Positions 48,897 to 62,226 are shown, counted from the stretch's first letter. The stretch is 64,000 nucleotides of DNA from Moritella sp. 5 (GCF_018219455.1 NZ_CP056122.1:558001-622000); one strand, 5' to 3'. Notes: generated from the letters alone by a model not told the origin. Numbers and translations are program-made.

Positions 48897-50248
48897 TATC
48901 GTCTTTATGGAATTTAGGTGCATTTATTATTGCCCTAGGTATTTTGGTTGCTATACATGAACTTGGCCACTTCTGGGTGGCACGTCGATGCGGCGTTAAA
49001 GTATTACGTTTTTCGATTGGTTTTGGTAAAACCCTATGGATGCGTACGGGTAAAGATGGCACTGAATATGTAGTTGCAATGATCCCGCTCGGTGGTTTTG
49101 TTAAAATGCTCGACGAGCGTGTTGATGACGTACCTGAAGCATTAAAATCTCAATCATTCAATCGTAAACCTGTACTAGCCAGAATAGCAATTGTTGCCGC
49201 TGGGCCTTTAGCAAACTTTGCATTAGCCATTGTTGCATTTTGGTTTATGTTCATGATCGGTGTGCCGAGTGTGAAACCTGTGATTGGTGAGGTTGCTCCT
49301 CATTCGGTGATGGCACAAGCGGGTGTTACTGACAAGGCTATTATAACCGCGATTGATGACCAAGAAGTAAAAGATTGGAATGATGTAAGCCTTAAAATAA
49401 TTGAACACATGGGTGAACCATCGATGGCTGTTCAGTTATATCTTGAGGACACTAACTACACCGTGTCTCGTCAAATAGATTTACGGGATTGGAAATTTGA
49501 TCCTGAGCGCGAGTCGCCGATAAAAAGCGTTGGTTTGACTCCTTATCAACCAGCTGTGAGTCAAGAATTAGCGCAAGTGATTAAAGGTAGCGCTGGTGAG
49601 AAAGGTGGTCTGCTTACCGGAGATAGAATTATTGCGGTCGCACAACAACCGATTGATAACTGGCTAATGTTGGTTGAAAAGATTCAAAACAGCCCTGATA
49701 AAATGTTAGCTGTAACCATACTTCGAAATGGCCAGCAGCTAGAATTAAATGTTATGCCAAAAGGTAAAATTGGTACGGATGGGATATTAAAAGGTTATTT
49801 AGGCGTTGCCCCTGTTGTTGCGAGTTATCCTGAAGATTATCTTGTTGATATTCAATATGGTATTCTAGATTCTGTACAGCAGTCTGTTGAGCGTACTTGG
49901 CAACTTACTGCGCTAACGTTTAAGATGATTGGCCGTTTAGTGACAGGTGATATTTCGCTGAACAATTTAAGTGGACCGATTTCCATTGCCAAAAGTGCCG
50001 GAGCCAGTGCCGACTATGGTTTGGTTTACTTTTTGGGTTTCCTCGCCTTGATTAGTGTTAATCTGGGTTTAATGAATTTAATGCCACTTCCTGTACTAGA
50101 TGGTGGTCATTTGGTATTTTACACATTTGAACTTATCACTGGTCGACCTGTATCTGAAAAGATCCAAGAAGTCGGTTTCAAAGTTGGTTCAGTCATAATT
50201 ATGCTATTAACGGGACTTGCCTTATTTAATGATTTTTCTCGTTTATAA
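48893..50248 (+). CDS. rseP: Site-2 intramembrane metalloprotease RseP
   Basis: 451 residues. Zinc motif HELGH at 22-26 in the first membrane helix, two central PDZ domains (about 115-310), and the LDGG motif with D403 in the last part. It cuts RseA after DegS, releasing sigma E. Overlaps dxr by ATGA and precedes bamA, whose product is monitored by that stress pathway. Confidence 0.97.
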   Translation: MISSLWNLGAFIIALGILVAIHELGHFWVARRCGVKVLRFSIGFGKTLWMRTGKDGTEYVVAMIPLGGFVKMLDERVDDVPEALKSQSFNRKPVLARIAIVAAGPLANFALAIVAFWFMFMIGVPSVKPVIGEVAPHSVMAQAGVTDKAIITAIDDQEVKDWNDVSLKIIEHMGEPSMAVQLYLEDTNYTVSRQIDLRDWKFDPERESPIKSVGLTPYQPAVSQELAQVIKGSAGEKGGLLTGDRIIAVAQQPIDNWLMLVEKIQNSPDKMLAVTILRNGQQLELNVMPKGKIGTDGILKGYLGVAPVVASYPEDYLVDIQYGILDSVQQSVERTWQLTALTFKMIGRLVTGDISLNNLSGPISIAKSAGASADYGLVYFLGFLALISVNLGLMNLMPLPVLDGGHLVFYTFELITGRPVSEKIQEVGFKVGSVIIMLLTGLALFNDFSRL

Positions 50249-50283
50249 GTCATTGAATTGCATTTAGGGATTATTTAATCAGA

Positions 50284-52734
50284 ATGATAATTAATAAATA
50301 TTTAGCTGGCGTACTATTTTCAAGTGCTTGCTTATTTACAAGTACGACAGCGGTAGCCGCTTCTGGTAGCTTCATTGTTAAAGATATTCAAGTCGAAGGC
50401 TTACAGCGCGTGACATTAGGTGCTGCATTGTTGAATATTCCATTACGTGAAGGGGATAGCATTACTCGTAGCGATACGGCTCTCGCGGTGAAAAAATTAT
50501 ATGCATCAGGTAATTTTGATGATATCAAACTGTACCGCGACGGTTCGACGCTTGTTTTTAAAGTCACTGAATTACCCACGATCAGTAGTATTGAGTTTGT
50601 TGGTAATGATGCGATTCCAGAAGAGCAGTTAAAAGAAAGTCTTAGTTCATCTGGTATTCGTGTCGGTGAGCCTATCGATCGTACTATTATTCGTTCAGTA
50701 GAGCAGGGACTACAAGAATTCTATTATGGTGCTGGCCGTTACAGTGCTAAAATTAATACCATTCTTACCCCGTTACCCCGTAACCGTATTGATATTAAAT
50801 TCAGTTTTGTTGAAGGCAAATCAGCAGAAATTAAACAGCTTAATATCTTAGGTAACACAGTCTATTCAACATCAGAATTAAAAAACCTGTTTGAGCTAAG
50901 TGATCATACGCCATGGTGGAACGTTATGGCGGATCAACAGTATCAAAAGCAGTTGCTTGCAGGTGATTTAGAGAAACTGCGTAGTCACTATGTTGATAAC
51001 GGTTATATTCGTTTTAAGACAGAATCAACGCAAGTATCAATGACGCCAGATAAGCAAGGTATTTATATTACCCTTAAACTTGATGAAGGTGAGCAATATA
51101 AACTTGGTAATATTAGCCTAACAGGTAACTTATTAGACAAAGAAGAAGAGTTACGCGGCTTATTGGCGCTTAACTCTGGCGAGCTATACAGTGGTGCAAG
51201 TGTAACAGCAACGGAAGAAAGCCTAAGTCGTTATTTAAGCCGCTTCGGTTACGCTTATCCAAAAGTATCTACTTACCCAGAAATCAATGATGAAGATCAT
51301 ACGGTTAATCTAACGATTGCCGTCGAACCGGGTCCTCGTATCTATGTGCGCCGTATTAACTTTTCGGGTAACGATATCACTAAAGATGAAGTACTACGTC
51401 GTGAAATGCGTCAAATGGAAGGTACTTGGTTATCGAATCGTTTAATTGATCGCTCTAAAACCCGTCTAAATCAGCTTGGTTTCTTCGAAACCGTAAACAC
51501 CAATACGGTACGTGTACCAGGTGAAATGGATGTGGTTGATGTTAATGTGCAAGTGAAAGAACAGGCTGCGGGTTCATTTAATGCAGGTATTGGCTATGGT
51601 TCTGAATCTGGCGTAAGTTTAAATATGGGGATTCAACAGGATAACTTCTTTGGTACAGGTAACAAGGCCGGTATTAATTTTAGTACTAATGATTACTCGA
51701 AACAGGTGAGCTTAAACTATACTGACCCTTACTTCACTGTCGATGGTGTGAGTTTTGGTGGTAAAATTTACGCTACTGATTTTGAAGCAAAGGAAGCGGA
51801 TATTGTTGATTATAACAACCGTACCTATGGTATCTCTGGCAGCTTAGGTTTCCCGGTTAATGAAAATAATACCTTAAGCTTTAGCTTAGGTTATGAATGG
51901 AATAAAATTTCGAAAACCACGACCTATGCGCAAACTAAGAAATTTTGGGACATCTATGAAAAAGATGTCGATGAAGATGGTGGCTTCGTGGTATTCCAAG
52001 GTTTTGATTTGTCAGCGTCTTGGCGTCGTCGCACCTTAAACCGCGGTGTGTTTGCAACATCGGGGTCGGAGCAAAAAGCCAACTTTACAATGACAGTACC
52101 AGGTTCGGATGTACAGTATTTTAAAATGAGTTTTGATAACAAATATTATGTACCGCTATCAACAAACCACCGCTGGTCAGTATTAATGCGTGGTCGTGTT
52201 GCTTACGGTAATGGTTATGGTCAGACATCAGATGGTGATGATCATGTGTTACCATTTTATCAAAATTATTATGCCGGTGGCTTCTACTCTGTACGTGGCT
52301 TCAACAGTAATACCATCAGTCCAAAAGGTATACAGACCGCACCTAAACCAGGTGGCGGCGATAATGGCTATGTAGCAACAGATTCTTCTATTGGTGGTAA
52401 TGCATTAGCAACCGGGAGTTTGGAACTGATTTTCCCTACGCCATTCTTAAGTGAAGAATATGCCAATTTAGTACGTACAACGGTATTTGTTGATGCTGGT
52501 TCGGTATGGGATACTGAATTTGATGCATCAGTATATGAATCACAGACTTGTCTTGGTAGTTGTCAATACTACGGTGACTATTCAGATCCAACGCGACTGC
52601 GTGGTTCTGCGGGCGTCAGCTTGCAGTGGCTGTCTCCAATGGGCCCGTTAGTATTCTCATTAGCAAAACCGCTGAAAAAATATGACGGTGATAAAACTCA
52701 AGTATTTACCTTTAATATAGGTACTACTTTCTAA
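50284..52734 (+). CDS. bamA: Outer-membrane protein assembly factor BamA
   Basis: 816 residues. A signal peptide (about 1-26, ends TTAVAA), five POTRA domains (about 27-430) and a 16-strand barrel with the VRGF motif ([10 protein letters not shown]) and terminal phenylalanine. It folds and inserts outer-membrane beta-barrels. A short extracellular cysteine pair ([11 protein letters not shown]) near 755-765 is also found in related BamA proteins. Confidence 0.98.
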   Translation: MIINKYLAGVLFSSACLFTSTTAVAASGSFIVKDIQVEGLQRVTLGAALLNIPLREGDSITRSDTALAVKKLYASGNFDDIKLYRDGSTLVFKVTELPTISSIEFVGNDAIPEEQLKESLSSSGIRVGEPIDRTIIRSVEQGLQEFYYGAGRYSAKINTILTPLPRNRIDIKFSFVEGKSAEIKQLNILGNTVYSTSELKNLFELSDHTPWWNVMADQQYQKQLLAGDLEKLRSHYVDNGYIRFKTESTQVSMTPDKQGIYITLKLDEGEQYKLGNISLTGNLLDKEEELRGLLALNSGELYSGASVTATEESLSRYLSRFGYAYPKVSTYPEINDEDHTVNLTIAVEPGPRIYVRRINFSGNDITKDEVLRREMRQMEGTWLSNRLIDRSKTRLNQLGFFETVNTNTVRVPGEMDVVDVNVQVKEQAAGSFNAGIGYGSESGVSLNMGIQQDNFFGTGNKAGINFSTNDYSKQVSLNYTDPYFTVDGVSFGGKIYATDFEAKEADIVDYNNRTYGISGSLGFPVNENNTLSFSLGYEWNKISKTTTYAQTKKFWDIYEKDVDEDGGFVVFQGFDLSASWRRRTLNRGVFATSGSEQKANFTMTVPGSDVQYFKMSFDNKYYVPLSTNHRWSVLMRGRVAYGNGYGQTSDGDDHVLPFYQNYYAGGFYSVRGFNSNTISPKGIQTAPKPGGGDNGYVATDSSIGGNALATGSLELIFPTPFLSEEYANLVRTTVFVDAGSVWDTEFDASVYESQTCLGSCQYYGDYSDPTRLRGSAGVSLQWLSPMGPLVFSLAKPLKKYDGDKTQVFTFNIGTTF

Positions 52735-52755
52735 GTTAACTCATATTGATTAAAT

Positions 52756-52781
52756 GCGTACTTTCAGCACTGAAAGTACGC
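52756..52781 (+). terminator. Hairpin between bamA and skp, possible attenuator
   Basis: GCGTACTTTCA/TGAAAGTACGC, an 11-bp perfect stem with a 4-nt loop. Only TTTAAG follows, so it is probably a partial terminator or an mRNA stabiliser that sets the skp to bamA ratio. Confidence 0.6.
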
Positions 52782-52810
52782 TTTAAGTTGAAACTTCACT
52801 AGGAACTAAA

Positions 52811-53308
52811 ATGAAAAAATTAATTAAAGCAACGGCATTAGCACTGGCTCTTGGTGCATCATTTACTGCAAGTGCAGCGGGTTATGCTGTTGTTGATGCA
52901 GGTAAGGTCTTACAGCAATTACCGCAACGTGAAGCGATTGGTAAGCGTTTGAATGAAGAGTTTCAAACACGTGCTGTTGAGCTGAATAAATTGCAGAAAG
53001 AATTGGTTGAATTAAATGAAAAGCGTCAACGTGATGCGGCATTAATGACACCAGCTGAGCAAACGAAATTGGTGCGTAAGTTAGAAGAATTAGATGCGCA
53101 ACTGAAATTAAAAGGTAAGGCATTTAAAGAAGATCAACAACGTCGTGGCCAAGAAGAAAATAACAAATTATTAGCGCTATTACAAAATGCAATTAAGACT
53201 GTATCTAAGCGTGATGGCTATGATCTTGTAGTTACCAATCAAGCTGTGCTATTTGTCGATCCAAAATTAGATATTTCTGACAAAATAATTCAAGAATTAA
53301 GTAAGTAA
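52811..53308 (+). CDS. skp: Periplasmic chaperone Skp (OmpH)
   Basis: 165 residues with signal peptide 1-22 (cleavage after ASA) and a long charged coiled coil (about 45-125) typical of the jellyfish-shaped trimer. It carries unfolded outer-membrane proteins to BamA, encoded just upstream. Confidence 0.95.
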   Translation: MKKLIKATALALALGASFTASAAGYAVVDAGKVLQQLPQREAIGKRLNEEFQTRAVELNKLQKELVELNEKRQRDAALMTPAEQTKLVRKLEELDAQLKLKGKAFKEDQQRRGQEENNKLLALLQNAIKTVSKRDGYDLVVTNQAVLFVDPKLDISDKIIQELSK

Positions 53309-53399
53309 CTATATTTTACAACATTAAGTAAGTCACTATATTTAACGGCCTAAAAAATGTAGTAAAATAGCATAAGAATTTTTATAGATAAGGTTTCAC

Positions 53400-54410
53400 A
53401 TGGCACTGACGTTACAACAAATTGCAACTGCAATTCAAGCTGAACTACACGGCGATGGTAGCATCGAGATTAATGCAATTAATTCGATGCAAAATGCACA
53501 GTCAGGTAGTATCACTTTCTTAAGTGATAGCAAATACAGCGCTCAATTAGCGACTGTTGCGGCGTCCGCTGTGATTCTTAAACCGGATGATCTTGCCGCG
53601 TGTAATACCAATGCATTAGTTATGAAAAATCCCTATGTTGGTTTTGCATTAGCTGCGCAGTTACTTGATACTACACCTGCGCCAGCAACAGATATTGCCC
53701 CGAGTGCAGTGATTGCTGATGATGTGGTATTAGGTGACAATGTAGCTATTGGTGCTAACGCGGTTATTGAAACAGGCGTATCACTCGCGGATAACGTGAT
53801 AATTGGTGCGGGCTGTTTTATTGGTAAAAATACCCGAATTGGTCAGAGCACTAAATTGTGGGCAAATGTTACTATTTATCATAACATCGAAATTGGCAGT
53901 GATTGCTTGTTCCAAAGTGGTGCTGTGATTGGTGCCGATGGTTTCGGTTATGCCAATGATGCTGGTAAGTGGATTAAGATCCCACAATTGGGTCGTGTTA
54001 TTATTGGTGACCGTGTTGAGATTGGTGCGTGTACAACGGTTGATCGTGGCGCGTTAGATAATACCATTATTGCCGATGGCGTTATTTTAGATAATCAATG
54101 TCAAGTCGGTCATAATGTTGAAATAGGTGAAAATACGGCTATCTCGGGTGGTACTCTGTTAGCTGGAAGCTTAAAACTAGGTAAACAATGCATGATTGGT
54201 GGTGGTAGTGTTATCAATGGTCATATGGAAATAACCGATAACGTTAATATTACTGGTATGTCGATGGTAATGCGTCCGATTGATAAAGCGGGTCTTTATT
54301 CATCAGGTATTCCAGCACAAGCCAACCGTGAATGGCGTCGTCAAACTGCCCGTGTAATGAAAATTGATGATATGCACAAACGCTTATCTAAATTAGAAAA
54401 ATCAAGTTAG
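53400..54410 (+). CDS. lpxD: UDP-3-O-(3-hydroxyacyl)glucosamine N-acyltransferase
   Basis: 336 residues. An N-terminal uridine-binding domain (1-100), a left-handed beta-helix (about 100-300) with catalytic H238 in QVGHNVEIG, and a C-terminal helix. Third step of lipid A synthesis. Upstream of fabZ, lpxA and lpxB in the usual order. Confidence 0.98.
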   Translation: MALTLQQIATAIQAELHGDGSIEINAINSMQNAQSGSITFLSDSKYSAQLATVAASAVILKPDDLAACNTNALVMKNPYVGFALAAQLLDTTPAPATDIAPSAVIADDVVLGDNVAIGANAVIETGVSLADNVIIGAGCFIGKNTRIGQSTKLWANVTIYHNIEIGSDCLFQSGAVIGADGFGYANDAGKWIKIPQLGRVIIGDRVEIGACTTVDRGALDNTIIADGVILDNQCQVGHNVEIGENTAISGGTLLAGSLKLGKQCMIGGGSVINGHMEITDNVNITGMSMVMRPIDKAGLYSSGIPAQANREWRRQTARVMKIDDMHKRLSKLEKSS

Positions 54411-54449
54411 AAAAACGGAATAAGCTTTCGTTGTGACAGGAATAAAATT

Positions 54450-54905
54450 TTGAGTGAACAACTAAATAGAATTGAAATACAAGAAATTATGGAATTATTG
54501 CCACATAGGTACCCATTTTTACTTGTTGATAGAGTACTCGATTTCGAAGCGGGTAAATCCTTACATGCAGTTAAAAATGTATCGGTAAATGAACCTCAAT
54601 TTACGGGGCATTTCCCAAAACAGCCTATTTTCCCTGGTGTATTAATTTTAGAAGCATTAGCGCAAGCATCTGGTCTTCTAGGTTATAAGTCATCTGGTGG
54701 CCCTAGCGATAATGAGCTGTATTATTTTGCCGGTATTGATAAGGCGCGTTTTCGTCAACCTGTAGTACCGGGGGATGTATTACATCTGCATATTGAATTA
54801 ATTAAAGAACGCCGTGGTATCGGTCGCTTTACTGCAATTGCAAAAGTTGATGGCAAAGTAGTTTGTGACGCAGAGATCATGTGTGCAAGACGAGAGGCGA
54901 AATAG
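54450..54905 (+). CDS. fabZ: 3-hydroxyacyl-ACP dehydratase FabZ
   Basis: 151 residues of hot-dog fold with catalytic H54 (FTGHFP) and E68 (LILEAL). It dehydrates 3-hydroxyacyl-ACPs in fatty-acid elongation, the same substrates used by LpxA and LpxD. The start is TTG at 54450 with an AGGA site. The stop TAG overlaps the lpxA GTG by one base. Confidence 0.97.
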   Translation: MSEQLNRIEIQEIMELLPHRYPFLLVDRVLDFEAGKSLHAVKNVSVNEPQFTGHFPKQPIFPGVLILEALAQASGLLGYKSSGGPSDNELYYFAGIDKARFRQPVVPGDVLHLHIELIKERRGIGRFTAIAKVDGKVVCDAEIMCARREAK

Positions 54906-55675
54906 TGATCCATGAAACAGTTATTGTGCATGAAAGCGCAAAAATTGGTAACAATGTAAAAATTGGTCCTTGGACTACCATTGGCGAAAACGTTGAGATT
55001 GGTGATGATTGTGTGATCGCTTCTCATGTTGTTATCAATGGTCCTTGTAAAATTGGTAAAGGCAATCGCTTTTTCCAATTTGGTTCAATTGGTGAAGAAT
55101 GCCAAGACCTTAAATACGCAGGTGAAAACACGCGTCTTGAGATTGGTGATAATAACGTGTTCCGTGAAGGCGTAACAATTCACCGTGGTACAGTACAAGA
55201 TCAAGCTTTAACCAAAATTGGCAGTAATTGCTTATTTATGGTGAATGTCCATGTTGCCCATGATGTGATCATTGGTGATAACTGTATTTTTGCTAACAAC
55301 GCGACATTAGCTGGTCATGTACACATTGGTGATTTTGTGATCTTTGGTGGTCATGCTGCGATCCACCAATTTGGTAAAGTAGGTTCTCATGCCTTTATTG
55401 CCGGTGGCTCGGTTATCATTAAAGATATTCCACCGTATGTAATGGCATCGGGTCATCACGCTAAGCCTTTTGGTATCAATTCTGAAGGTCTAAAGCGCCG
55501 CGGTTTTGATGCTGATGCGATTAAAGCGGTTAAGCGTGCTTACCGTGTATTATACCGTCAAGACAATACCCTTGCTGAAGCTTTAACAGTATTAGAAGCA
55601 AGTGCAAAAGAACAACCGAGCGTTGCTTTGTTTACAGAATTTTTAAAAACCAATGAACGTGGTATTATTCGTTAA
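54905..55675 (+). CDS. lpxA: UDP-N-acetylglucosamine acyltransferase
   Basis: 256 residues from GTG 54905. This start shares a base with the fabZ stop and gives an N-terminus aligned with LpxA; the open frame to 54881 lies inside fabZ. Hexapeptide beta-helix with catalytic H119 in VHVAHD and a C-terminal helical domain. First step of lipid A synthesis. Confidence 0.97.
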   Translation: MIHETVIVHESAKIGNNVKIGPWTTIGENVEIGDDCVIASHVVINGPCKIGKGNRFFQFGSIGEECQDLKYAGENTRLEIGDNNVFREGVTIHRGTVQDQALTKIGSNCLFMVNVHVAHDVIIGDNCIFANNATLAGHVHIGDFVIFGGHAAIHQFGKVGSHAFIAGGSVIIKDIPPYVMASGHHAKPFGINSEGLKRRGFDADAIKAVKRAYRVLYRQDNTLAEALTVLEASAKEQPSVALFTEFLKTNERGIIR

Positions 55676-55700
55676 TCGTATTCTTTATAGATAGCTTACA

Positions 55701-56924
55701 ATGACAACGAAACCATTACGTATTGGTATTATCGCCGGGGAAGTCTCCGGCGATATTTTAGCTGCCGCCCTGATCAAAGAAATTAAATCTCGTCATCCTG
55801 ATGCCATTTTCGAGGGTATTGCCGGACCTCGTATGCAAGCGCTTGGTTTTAACACCTTATTCGAAATGGAAGAGTTATCTGTATTTGGTCTTGTCGAAGT
55901 ACTTGGCCGTCTCCCTCGGCTGTTTAAAGTCAAGCGAGAAGTACTTGCCCATTTTAAACAAAATCCGCCTGATATCTTTATTGGTGTTGATGCGCCCGAT
56001 TTTAATATTCCCATTGAATTAAAATTAAAAGCGAGCGGTATAAAAACCGTACATTATGTCAGTCCTTCAGTTTGGGCATGGCGTCAAAAACGCGTTTTCA
56101 AAATTAAAAAAGCCGTGGATATGGTGCTCGCCTTTCTGCCATTTGAAAAAGCATTTTATGATGAATATGATGTACCTTGCCGTTTTATTGGGCATACCAT
56201 GGCCGATTCTATTCCACTGGAAGGCGCGGATAAACAGGCTGCTATTACCCAATTAAAACTCGATCCTCAGCAACGTTACGTAGCTATTTTACCAGGTAGT
56301 CGTGCAGGCGAAGTCGGGTTGCTGTCAGCAAGCTTTTTAGAAACTGCGATGTTATTAAAGCAGCGATTCAGTGATTTACAGTTCGTTGTGCCAATGGTGA
56401 ATGAGGAGCGTAAAGCACAATTTTTAGCAATTAAGCAAGAAGTCGCACCTGAACTTGAGGTGATCGTGCTCGATGGCCATGCACGTGAAGCAATGGCTGT
56501 TGCGGATGCTGTATTATTGGCATCAGGTACTGCAGCGCTCGAAACTATGTTGATGAAGCGTGCTATGGTGGTTGGTTATCGTGTTAAGCCGATAACGTAT
56601 AAGATCATGCTGCGCTTGATGAAAGCCCCATTTGTGTCATTACCAAACTTGTTAGCAAAAAAAGAAATTGTCGCCGAGCGTTTACAAGATGACTGTCAAC
56701 CCGAGATATTGGCTGACGAAATGGCCAAACTATTAGAAACAGACAATGCTAAACTGATTGCACACTTTACCGAACTACATCAACAGATCCGTTGTAATGC
56801 GGATAAACAAGCCGCGGATGCCGTGCTTGAATTGATTAATGATAACGCGTCTAGTATAGCCTTTGGTGATAGTGAACAAAATCATGATAAAAATAGTACA
56901 ACGCTAGAAAAGACAGGTAAATAA
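55701..56924 (+). CDS. lpxB: Lipid-A-disaccharide synthase
   Basis: 407 residues, about 25 longer than E. coli LpxB; the excess is a polar C-terminal tail after [11 protein letters not shown]. Family motifs AGEVSGDI near the start, YVSPSVWAW, and [10 protein letters not shown] are intact. It joins UDP-diacylglucosamine and lipid X. The rnhB ATG is one base after its stop. Confidence 0.97.
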   Translation: MTTKPLRIGIIAGEVSGDILAAALIKEIKSRHPDAIFEGIAGPRMQALGFNTLFEMEELSVFGLVEVLGRLPRLFKVKREVLAHFKQNPPDIFIGVDAPDFNIPIELKLKASGIKTVHYVSPSVWAWRQKRVFKIKKAVDMVLAFLPFEKAFYDEYDVPCRFIGHTMADSIPLEGADKQAAITQLKLDPQQRYVAILPGSRAGEVGLLSASFLETAMLLKQRFSDLQFVVPMVNEERKAQFLAIKQEVAPELEVIVLDGHAREAMAVADAVLLASGTAALETMLMKRAMVVGYRVKPITYKIMLRLMKAPFVSLPNLLAKKEIVAERLQDDCQPEILADEMAKLLETDNAKLIAHFTELHQQIRCNADKQAADAVLELINDNASSIAFGDSEQNHDKNSTTLEKTGK

Positions 56925-56925
56925 T

Positions 56926-57525
56926 ATGTATGATGAAGTAATTTACCCTGAGGGGAAACTTGTTGCTGGTGTTGACGAAGTGGGTCGCGGCCCATTAGTC
57001 GGTGATGTTGTTACCGCAGCGGTGATATTAGATCCTAACAACCCTATTTTGGGGCTAACCGATTCAAAAAAATTAAGTGATAAGAAGCGCCAGTTGCTTT
57101 TTCCTGAGATTAAAGAAAAAGCATTAGCGTGGAGTATTGGTCGTTGCAGCCCAAGTGAGATTGATGAACTTAATATCTTACAAGCAACTATGGTCGCAAT
57201 GCAGCGAGCGGTTGCTGGACTCGCTCTGCAACCAGATCATGTGTTTATTGATGGTAACCGTTGCCCTGTATTACCAATGACTGCAGAAGCCATTGTGAAA
57301 GGCGATTTGCGCGTGGCAGAAATAAGTGCAGCGTCGATCTTGGCAAAAGTAGTACGAGATGCTGAAATGGATGAACTGCATGAACGTTACCCTGAATATG
57401 GTTTTGCGCAACATAAGGGTTATCCAACTAAAGCACACATGGAAAAGTTAGCGGAGCTTGGACCAACAGAAGAATACCGAAAAAGTTTTAAACCTGTGCA
57501 ACGTGCGTTAGGTTTATTAAAATAA
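56926..57525 (+). CDS. rnhB: Ribonuclease HII
   Basis: 199 residues. The catalytic acidic pair is D17-E18 in [20 protein letters not shown] and a late DAEMDEL supply the others. It removes ribonucleotides from DNA. It is coupled to lpxB and followed by dnaE. Confidence 0.97.
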   Translation: MYDEVIYPEGKLVAGVDEVGRGPLVGDVVTAAVILDPNNPILGLTDSKKLSDKKRQLLFPEIKEKALAWSIGRCSPSEIDELNILQATMVAMQRAVAGLALQPDHVFIDGNRCPVLPMTAEAIVKGDLRVAEISAASILAKVVRDAEMDELHERYPEYGFAQHKGYPTKAHMEKLAELGPTEEYRKSFKPVQRALGLLK

Positions 57526-57528
57526 AGT

Positions 57529-57552
57529 CTGGTGGCTTCGCGCCACTTTACC
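57529..57552 (+). terminator. Weak hairpin after rnhB
   Basis: GTGGC/GCCAC stem with a TTCGC loop, followed only by TTTACC. At best a partial terminator before dnaE. Confidence 0.35.
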
Positions 57553-57601
57553 GTTATTGTTTTTAATTTTATCTACTCTCAATTAGCAGAAAGTCTTAAT
57601 T

Positions 57602-60600
57602 ATGGCAGAACCTCGTTTTATTCACCTGCATTTACACTCTGAATTCTCAATGGTGGATAGCTTAGTACGTATGAAACGTCTAGCACCCCGTTTACAAGAA
57701 CTCAATATGCCGGCGATCGCATTAACCGATCAAACTAATATGTGTGCATTGGTTAAATTCTATGGTGCGATGCAAAGGGCAGGGGTTAAACCCATTCTTG
57801 GTGCTGACTTTTGGGTGCAAAGTGAAGAATACCCAGATGAGCAATTTAAGCTAACCGCCTTAGCCAAAGATAATAAAGGTTATAACAACATCACGGTGTT
57901 GATCTCTAAAGCTTATAGTCGTGGTCATGTTGATGGTCGAGCGATTATTGATAAAGCTTGGTTAGCTGAGCATGCAGAAGGTGTCATCTTATTATCTGGC
58001 GCGCGTAATGGTGATATAGGTAAAGCACTATTAAAAGGTAATGATGCACTTGCACAGCAGTGTTTACAGTTTTATCAAACCCATTTTCCTGATAGTTATT
58101 ATCTTGAACTGATCCGTACCGGACGCCAGGATGAAGAAGCCTATCTGCACATGGCTGTCGATTTTGCCACCCAGTATCAGTTACCTGTTGTTGCCACCAA
58201 TGATGTGGTGTTCTTACATGAAGATGAATTTGATGCCCATGAAATTCGTGTGTCGATTCATGATGGTTATACGTTAGAGGACAAGCGTCGCCCTAGGCTA
58301 TACAGTAAAGAACAGTACTTACGCAGTGAAGACGAAATGTGTGAGTTATTTGCTGATATTCCAGAAGCGCTGGCTAACTCAGTTGAAATTGCAAAACGTT
58401 GTAATGCGACTGTACGCTTAGGAGAATATTTCTTACCTAACTTCCCAACGGGTGAGTTGTCGACAGAAGATTTCTTAGTCAAAGTATCTGAAGATGGCCT
58501 AGTCGAACGTCTTGATTTCTTATTTCCCGATCCCGAAGAGCGTGAACGTCAGCGTCCTGCGTACGAAGACCGCCTCGATATTGAATTAAAAGTAATTAAC
58601 GACATGGGCTTTCCGGGTTACTTTCTGATCGTGATGGAGTTCATCCAATGGAGTAAGGATAACAATATTCCAGTTGGACCAGGTCGAGGGTCCGGTGCCG
58701 GTTCGTTAGTCGCTTATGCATTGAAAATTACCGATCTTGATCCACTGGAATACGAATTACTGTTCGAACGTTTCTTAAATCCAGAACGTGTCTCCATGCC
58801 CGATTTCGACGTCGATTTCTGTATGGATCGTCGCGACGAAGTGATTGATCACGTGGCCGAATTGTATAATCGCGATGCGGTAAGTCAGATTATTACCTTT
58901 GGTACGATGGCGGCAAAAGCGGTTATTCGTGACGTTGGTCGTGTACTGGGTCATCCGTTTGGTTTTGTTGATCGTATTTCTAAGCTGATCCCGGGTGATC
59001 CTGGCATGACCTTAGCCAAAGCGTGGGATGTTGAACCGCGTTTGGATGAAATGTATCAGGGTGATGAAGAAGTACGCGCGCTGGTTGATATGGCTCGTAT
59101 TCTGGAAGGTGTCACACGTAACGCCGGTAAACATGCCGGTGGTGTCGTTATTTCACCTACCGTGATCACTGATTTTGCCCCATTGTATTGCGATGATGTT
59201 GGTAATAACCCTGTTACCCAGTTTGACAAGAACGATGTGGAAGAAGCCGGGCTGGTTAAATTTGACTTCTTGGGTCTACGAACCTTAACCATTATTCAGT
59301 GGGCACTGGATATGGCGAATCCGCATCTCGTGAAGCAAGGTAAAGAACCGATCCGTATTGAGTCGATTGATATTACCGATCAAAGGTGTTTTGATTTATT
59401 ACAGCGCTCAGAGACGACCGCGGTATTCCAGTTAGAATCTCGTGGTATGAAGGATCTGATCCGTCGCCTAAAACCCGATAGCTTTGAAGATATGATCGCA
59501 TTGGTGGCCTTGTTCCGTCCCGGTCCATTGCAATCAGGCATGGTAGATAACTTTATTGACCGTAAGCATGGTCGAGAAGAAGTATCTTACCCAGATGCTC
59601 AATACCAACATGAATCGTTGAAAGAAATCCTTGATCCGACCTACGGCATTATCTTGTATCAAGAACAAGTAATGCAGATTGCCCAAGTCTTATCTGGTTA
59701 TACCCTCGGTGGTGCCGACATGTTACGTCGTGCTATGGGTAAGAAAAAACCAGAAGAGATGGAAAAACAACGTGGTACTTTTAAAGAAGGCGCGATAAAT
59801 AACGGTGTCGACGGTGACCTGTCGATGAAGATCTTCGATCTGGTAGAAAAGTTCGCGGGTTATGGTTTCAATAAATCGCATTCCGCGGCTTATGCACTGG
59901 TATCATATCAAACGCTGTGGATGAAGACTCATTACCCTTCTTACTTCATGGCGGCTGTAATGTCTGCTGATATGGATAATACCGAGAAAGTGGTTACCTT
60001 GGTTGATGAAGTGGAACGCATGGGACTAACCTTGTTACCGCCTGATGTAAACAAAGGTTTATTTAAGTTTAATGTCGATGAAGACCAGACCATTATTTAT
60101 GGTATAGGTGCAATTAAAGGCGTAGGTGAAGGACCTATTGATGCCATTATTGCCGCCCGTGAAAGTGGTGGTGAGTTCTCTGACCTGTTTGATTTCTGTA
60201 ATCGTGTTGATTTGAAAAAGATCAATAAACGTATTATGGAAAAGCTCATTTACGCCGGAGCATTAGATAAATTAGGTCCTCATCGCGCGGCCTTGCATGC
60301 GACATTACCTGAAGCCATGAAAGCGGCAGCGCAACATGCGATAGCCGAAGCACACGGTCAAAGTGACTTGTTTGGTATTTTAACCACAGAACCGGAAGAA
60401 GTTGAAAGTAAGTTTGCTGATGTTCCTGAATGGCCTGATAAAGTATGGCTAGAAGGTGAGCGAGAAACCTTAGGTCTTTATCTTACTGGTCATCCAATTA
60501 ATCAGTATATTAAAGAAGTTAAACGTTATTCAAGTAATCGCTTGAAAGATGTAAAACCGACCGAACGTGGTAAAGTTGTGACAGCGGTTGGTTTAGTTAT

Positions 60601-61081
60601 TTCTGCACAAGTTAAAGTGACGAAGAAAGGTACCCGCATGGGGATCTTAGAGATTGATGATAAAAGTGGCCGCTTAAGTGTGATGTTCTTCTCAGAAGCG
60701 TTTGAACGTTATGAAGAATATATAGCTAAAGATCGTATTTTAGTTATTACTGGAGAGGTCAGCTTTGACGATTTCAATGGTGGGTATAAGATGACCGCCA
60801 GAGAAGTTATGGATATTGAAGCTGCGCGAGAGCGTTATGCGCGTGGCCTCACATTGCAGTTAAATGCAGACAAAATGAATGATACGTTTATGGGTAAGTT
60901 TATGGATACACTTGAACCTTATCGTGCGGGTACTTGTCCCATAAATATATATTATCAACGCGCCGACGCGAGGGCTAAATTAACTTTAGGTGTCGAATGG
61001 CGAGTATCGCCCACTGATGAGCTTTTATATGGATTAGAGCTGATGTTAGGGTCGGGAAATGTTGATCTTGAATTTGATTAG
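57602..61081 (+). CDS. dnaE: DNA polymerase III alpha subunit
   Basis: 1159 residues (E. coli 1160). PHP domain from the start ([10 protein letters not shown]), polymerase core with the catalytic aspartates in [14 protein letters not shown], a helix-hairpin-helix region, an OB domain (about 990-1080) and the C-terminal tau-binding end. Replicative polymerase subunit. It sits between rnhB and accA, as in E. coli. Confidence 0.99.
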   Translation: MAEPRFIHLHLHSEFSMVDSLVRMKRLAPRLQELNMPAIALTDQTNMCALVKFYGAMQRAGVKPILGADFWVQSEEYPDEQFKLTALAKDNKGYNNITVLISKAYSRGHVDGRAIIDKAWLAEHAEGVILLSGARNGDIGKALLKGNDALAQQCLQFYQTHFPDSYYLELIRTGRQDEEAYLHMAVDFATQYQLPVVATNDVVFLHEDEFDAHEIRVSIHDGYTLEDKRRPRLYSKEQYLRSEDEMCELFADIPEALANSVEIAKRCNATVRLGEYFLPNFPTGELSTEDFLVKVSEDGLVERLDFLFPDPEERERQRPAYEDRLDIELKVINDMGFPGYFLIVMEFIQWSKDNNIPVGPGRGSGAGSLVAYALKITDLDPLEYELLFERFLNPERVSMPDFDVDFCMDRRDEVIDHVAELYNRDAVSQIITFGTMAAKAVIRDVGRVLGHPFGFVDRISKLIPGDPGMTLAKAWDVEPRLDEMYQGDEEVRALVDMARILEGVTRNAGKHAGGVVISPTVITDFAPLYCDDVGNNPVTQFDKNDVEEAGLVKFDFLGLRTLTIIQWALDMANPHLVKQGKEPIRIESIDITDQRCFDLLQRSETTAVFQLESRGMKDLIRRLKPDSFEDMIALVALFRPGPLQSGMVDNFIDRKHGREEVSYPDAQYQHESLKEILDPTYGIILYQEQVMQIAQVLSGYTLGGADMLRRAMGKKKPEEMEKQRGTFKEGAINNGVDGDLSMKIFDLVEKFAGYGFNKSHSAAYALVSYQTLWMKTHYPSYFMAAVMSADMDNTEKVVTLVDEVERMGLTLLPPDVNKGLFKFNVDEDQTIIYGIGAIKGVGEGPIDAIIAARESGGEFSDLFDFCNRVDLKKINKRIMEKLIYAGALDKLGPHRAALHATLPEAMKAAAQHAIAEAHGQSDLFGILTTEPEEVESKFADVPEWPDKVWLEGERETLGLYLTGHPINQYIKEVKRYSSNRLKDVKPTERGKVVTAVGLVISAQVKVTKKGTRMGILEIDDKSGRLSVMFFSEAFERYEEYIAKDRILVITGEVSFDDFNGGYKMTAREVMDIEAARERYARGLTLQLNADKMNDTFMGKFMDTLEPYRAGTCPINIYYQRADARAKLTLGVEWRVSPTDELLYGLELMLGSGNVDLEFD

Positions 61082-61147
61082 TGCTGACGTTACAAGGTTG
61101 TCGTCATTAGCCATTAGTAATAATATTAGATAAGGAAGCAGCGCCTC

Positions 61148-62098
61148 ATGGCCATAAATTTTTTAGATTTTGAACAGCCGATTGCAGAATTGCAGGCTCA
61201 AATCGATGAATTAAAACTTGTGACTAACAATTCTGATGATGTTGATCTACAAGATGAGATCTCTCGTTTAGAAAAGAAGAATGCAGAACTAACAACAAAG
61301 ATATTCAGTAGTCTGAAACCTTGGGATGTCGCTAAGATGGCTCGTCATCCACAGCGTCCTTATACCCTTGATTATATCGAGCATGTATTTACCGATTTTG
61401 ATGAACTTGCTGGTGATCGCGCATTTGCCGATGATAAAGCGATTGTTGGTGGTACAGCGCGTTTAGATGGTATGCCTGTAATGATCATTGGCCAGCAAAA
61501 AGGCCGTGATACCAAGGAAAAATTAAAACGCAACTTTGGTATGCCGCGTCCAGAAGGTTACCGTAAAGCGTTACGTTTAATGAAAATGGCAGAAAAATTC
61601 AAGATGCCTATCATTACCTTTATTGATACTCCAGGTGCTTACCCTGGGGTTGGTGCTGAAGAACGCGGTCAAAGTGAAGCGATTGCACGTAATTTGAAAG
61701 AAATGGCTGAGCTTACAGTTCCGGTTATTTGTACTGTGATCGGTGAAGGTGGTTCGGGTGGTGCATTGGCGATTGGTGTTGGTGATCGTGTTAACATGCT
61801 GCAATACAGTACTTACTCGGTGATCTCTCCTGAAGGTTGTGCGTCAATCTTATGGAAGTCAGCTGATAAAGCACCTTTAGCTGCTGAAGCAATGGGGATC
61901 ACTGCTGATCGACTTAAGAGCTTAGATTTGATTAATACCGTTATCTCAGAACCTCTCGGCGGCGCACATCGAGATATGGCTTTAATGGCAGCTAACTTGA
62001 AAGAGTGTATTAAAGCGGATCTTGCTGAGCTTACACCGCTTGGGCATGAAACATTGCTAGAACAACGTTATGAGCGTCTAATGTCATTTGGCATGTAA
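61148..62098 (+). CDS. accA: Acetyl-CoA carboxylase carboxyltransferase subunit alpha
   Basis: 316 residues. N-terminal helices, then the crotonase-like core with [20 protein letters not shown] and [15 protein letters not shown]. It works with AccD to transfer carboxyl from biotin to acetyl-CoA, the first step of fatty-acid synthesis. Confidence 0.98.
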   Translation: MAINFLDFEQPIAELQAQIDELKLVTNNSDDVDLQDEISRLEKKNAELTTKIFSSLKPWDVAKMARHPQRPYTLDYIEHVFTDFDELAGDRAFADDKAIVGGTARLDGMPVMIIGQQKGRDTKEKLKRNFGMPRPEGYRKALRLMKMAEKFKMPIITFIDTPGAYPGVGAEERGQSEAIARNLKEMAELTVPVICTVIGEGGSGGALAIGVGDRVNMLQYSTYSVISPEGCASILWKSADKAPLAAEAMGITADRLKSLDLINTVISEPLGGAHRDMALMAANLKECIKADLAELTPLGHETLLEQRYERLMSFGM

Positions 62099-62146
62099 GC
62101 CGCTATAACACTAGATTGTTATAAAGATAATCGAATAATATTGATT

Positions 62147-62178
62147 AAACCGCTGATAGCTTTATCAGCGGTTTTTTT
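62147..62178 (+). terminator. Intrinsic terminator after accA
   Basis: Perfect 12-bp stem AAACCGCTGATA/TATCAGCGGTTT with a 4-nt loop and a T run. It separates accA from tilS, which therefore probably has its own promoter or relies on read-through. Confidence 0.92.
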
Positions 62179-62226
62179 ATATCTACCACTTTTCGGTATA
62201 TACTGTTCTGGTCTATTCTAATTGTG

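Noticed and set aside
54881-54904. Upstream ATG for lpxA
   Set aside because: It lies inside fabZ; the GTG overlapping the fabZ stop gives the expected LpxA N-terminus.
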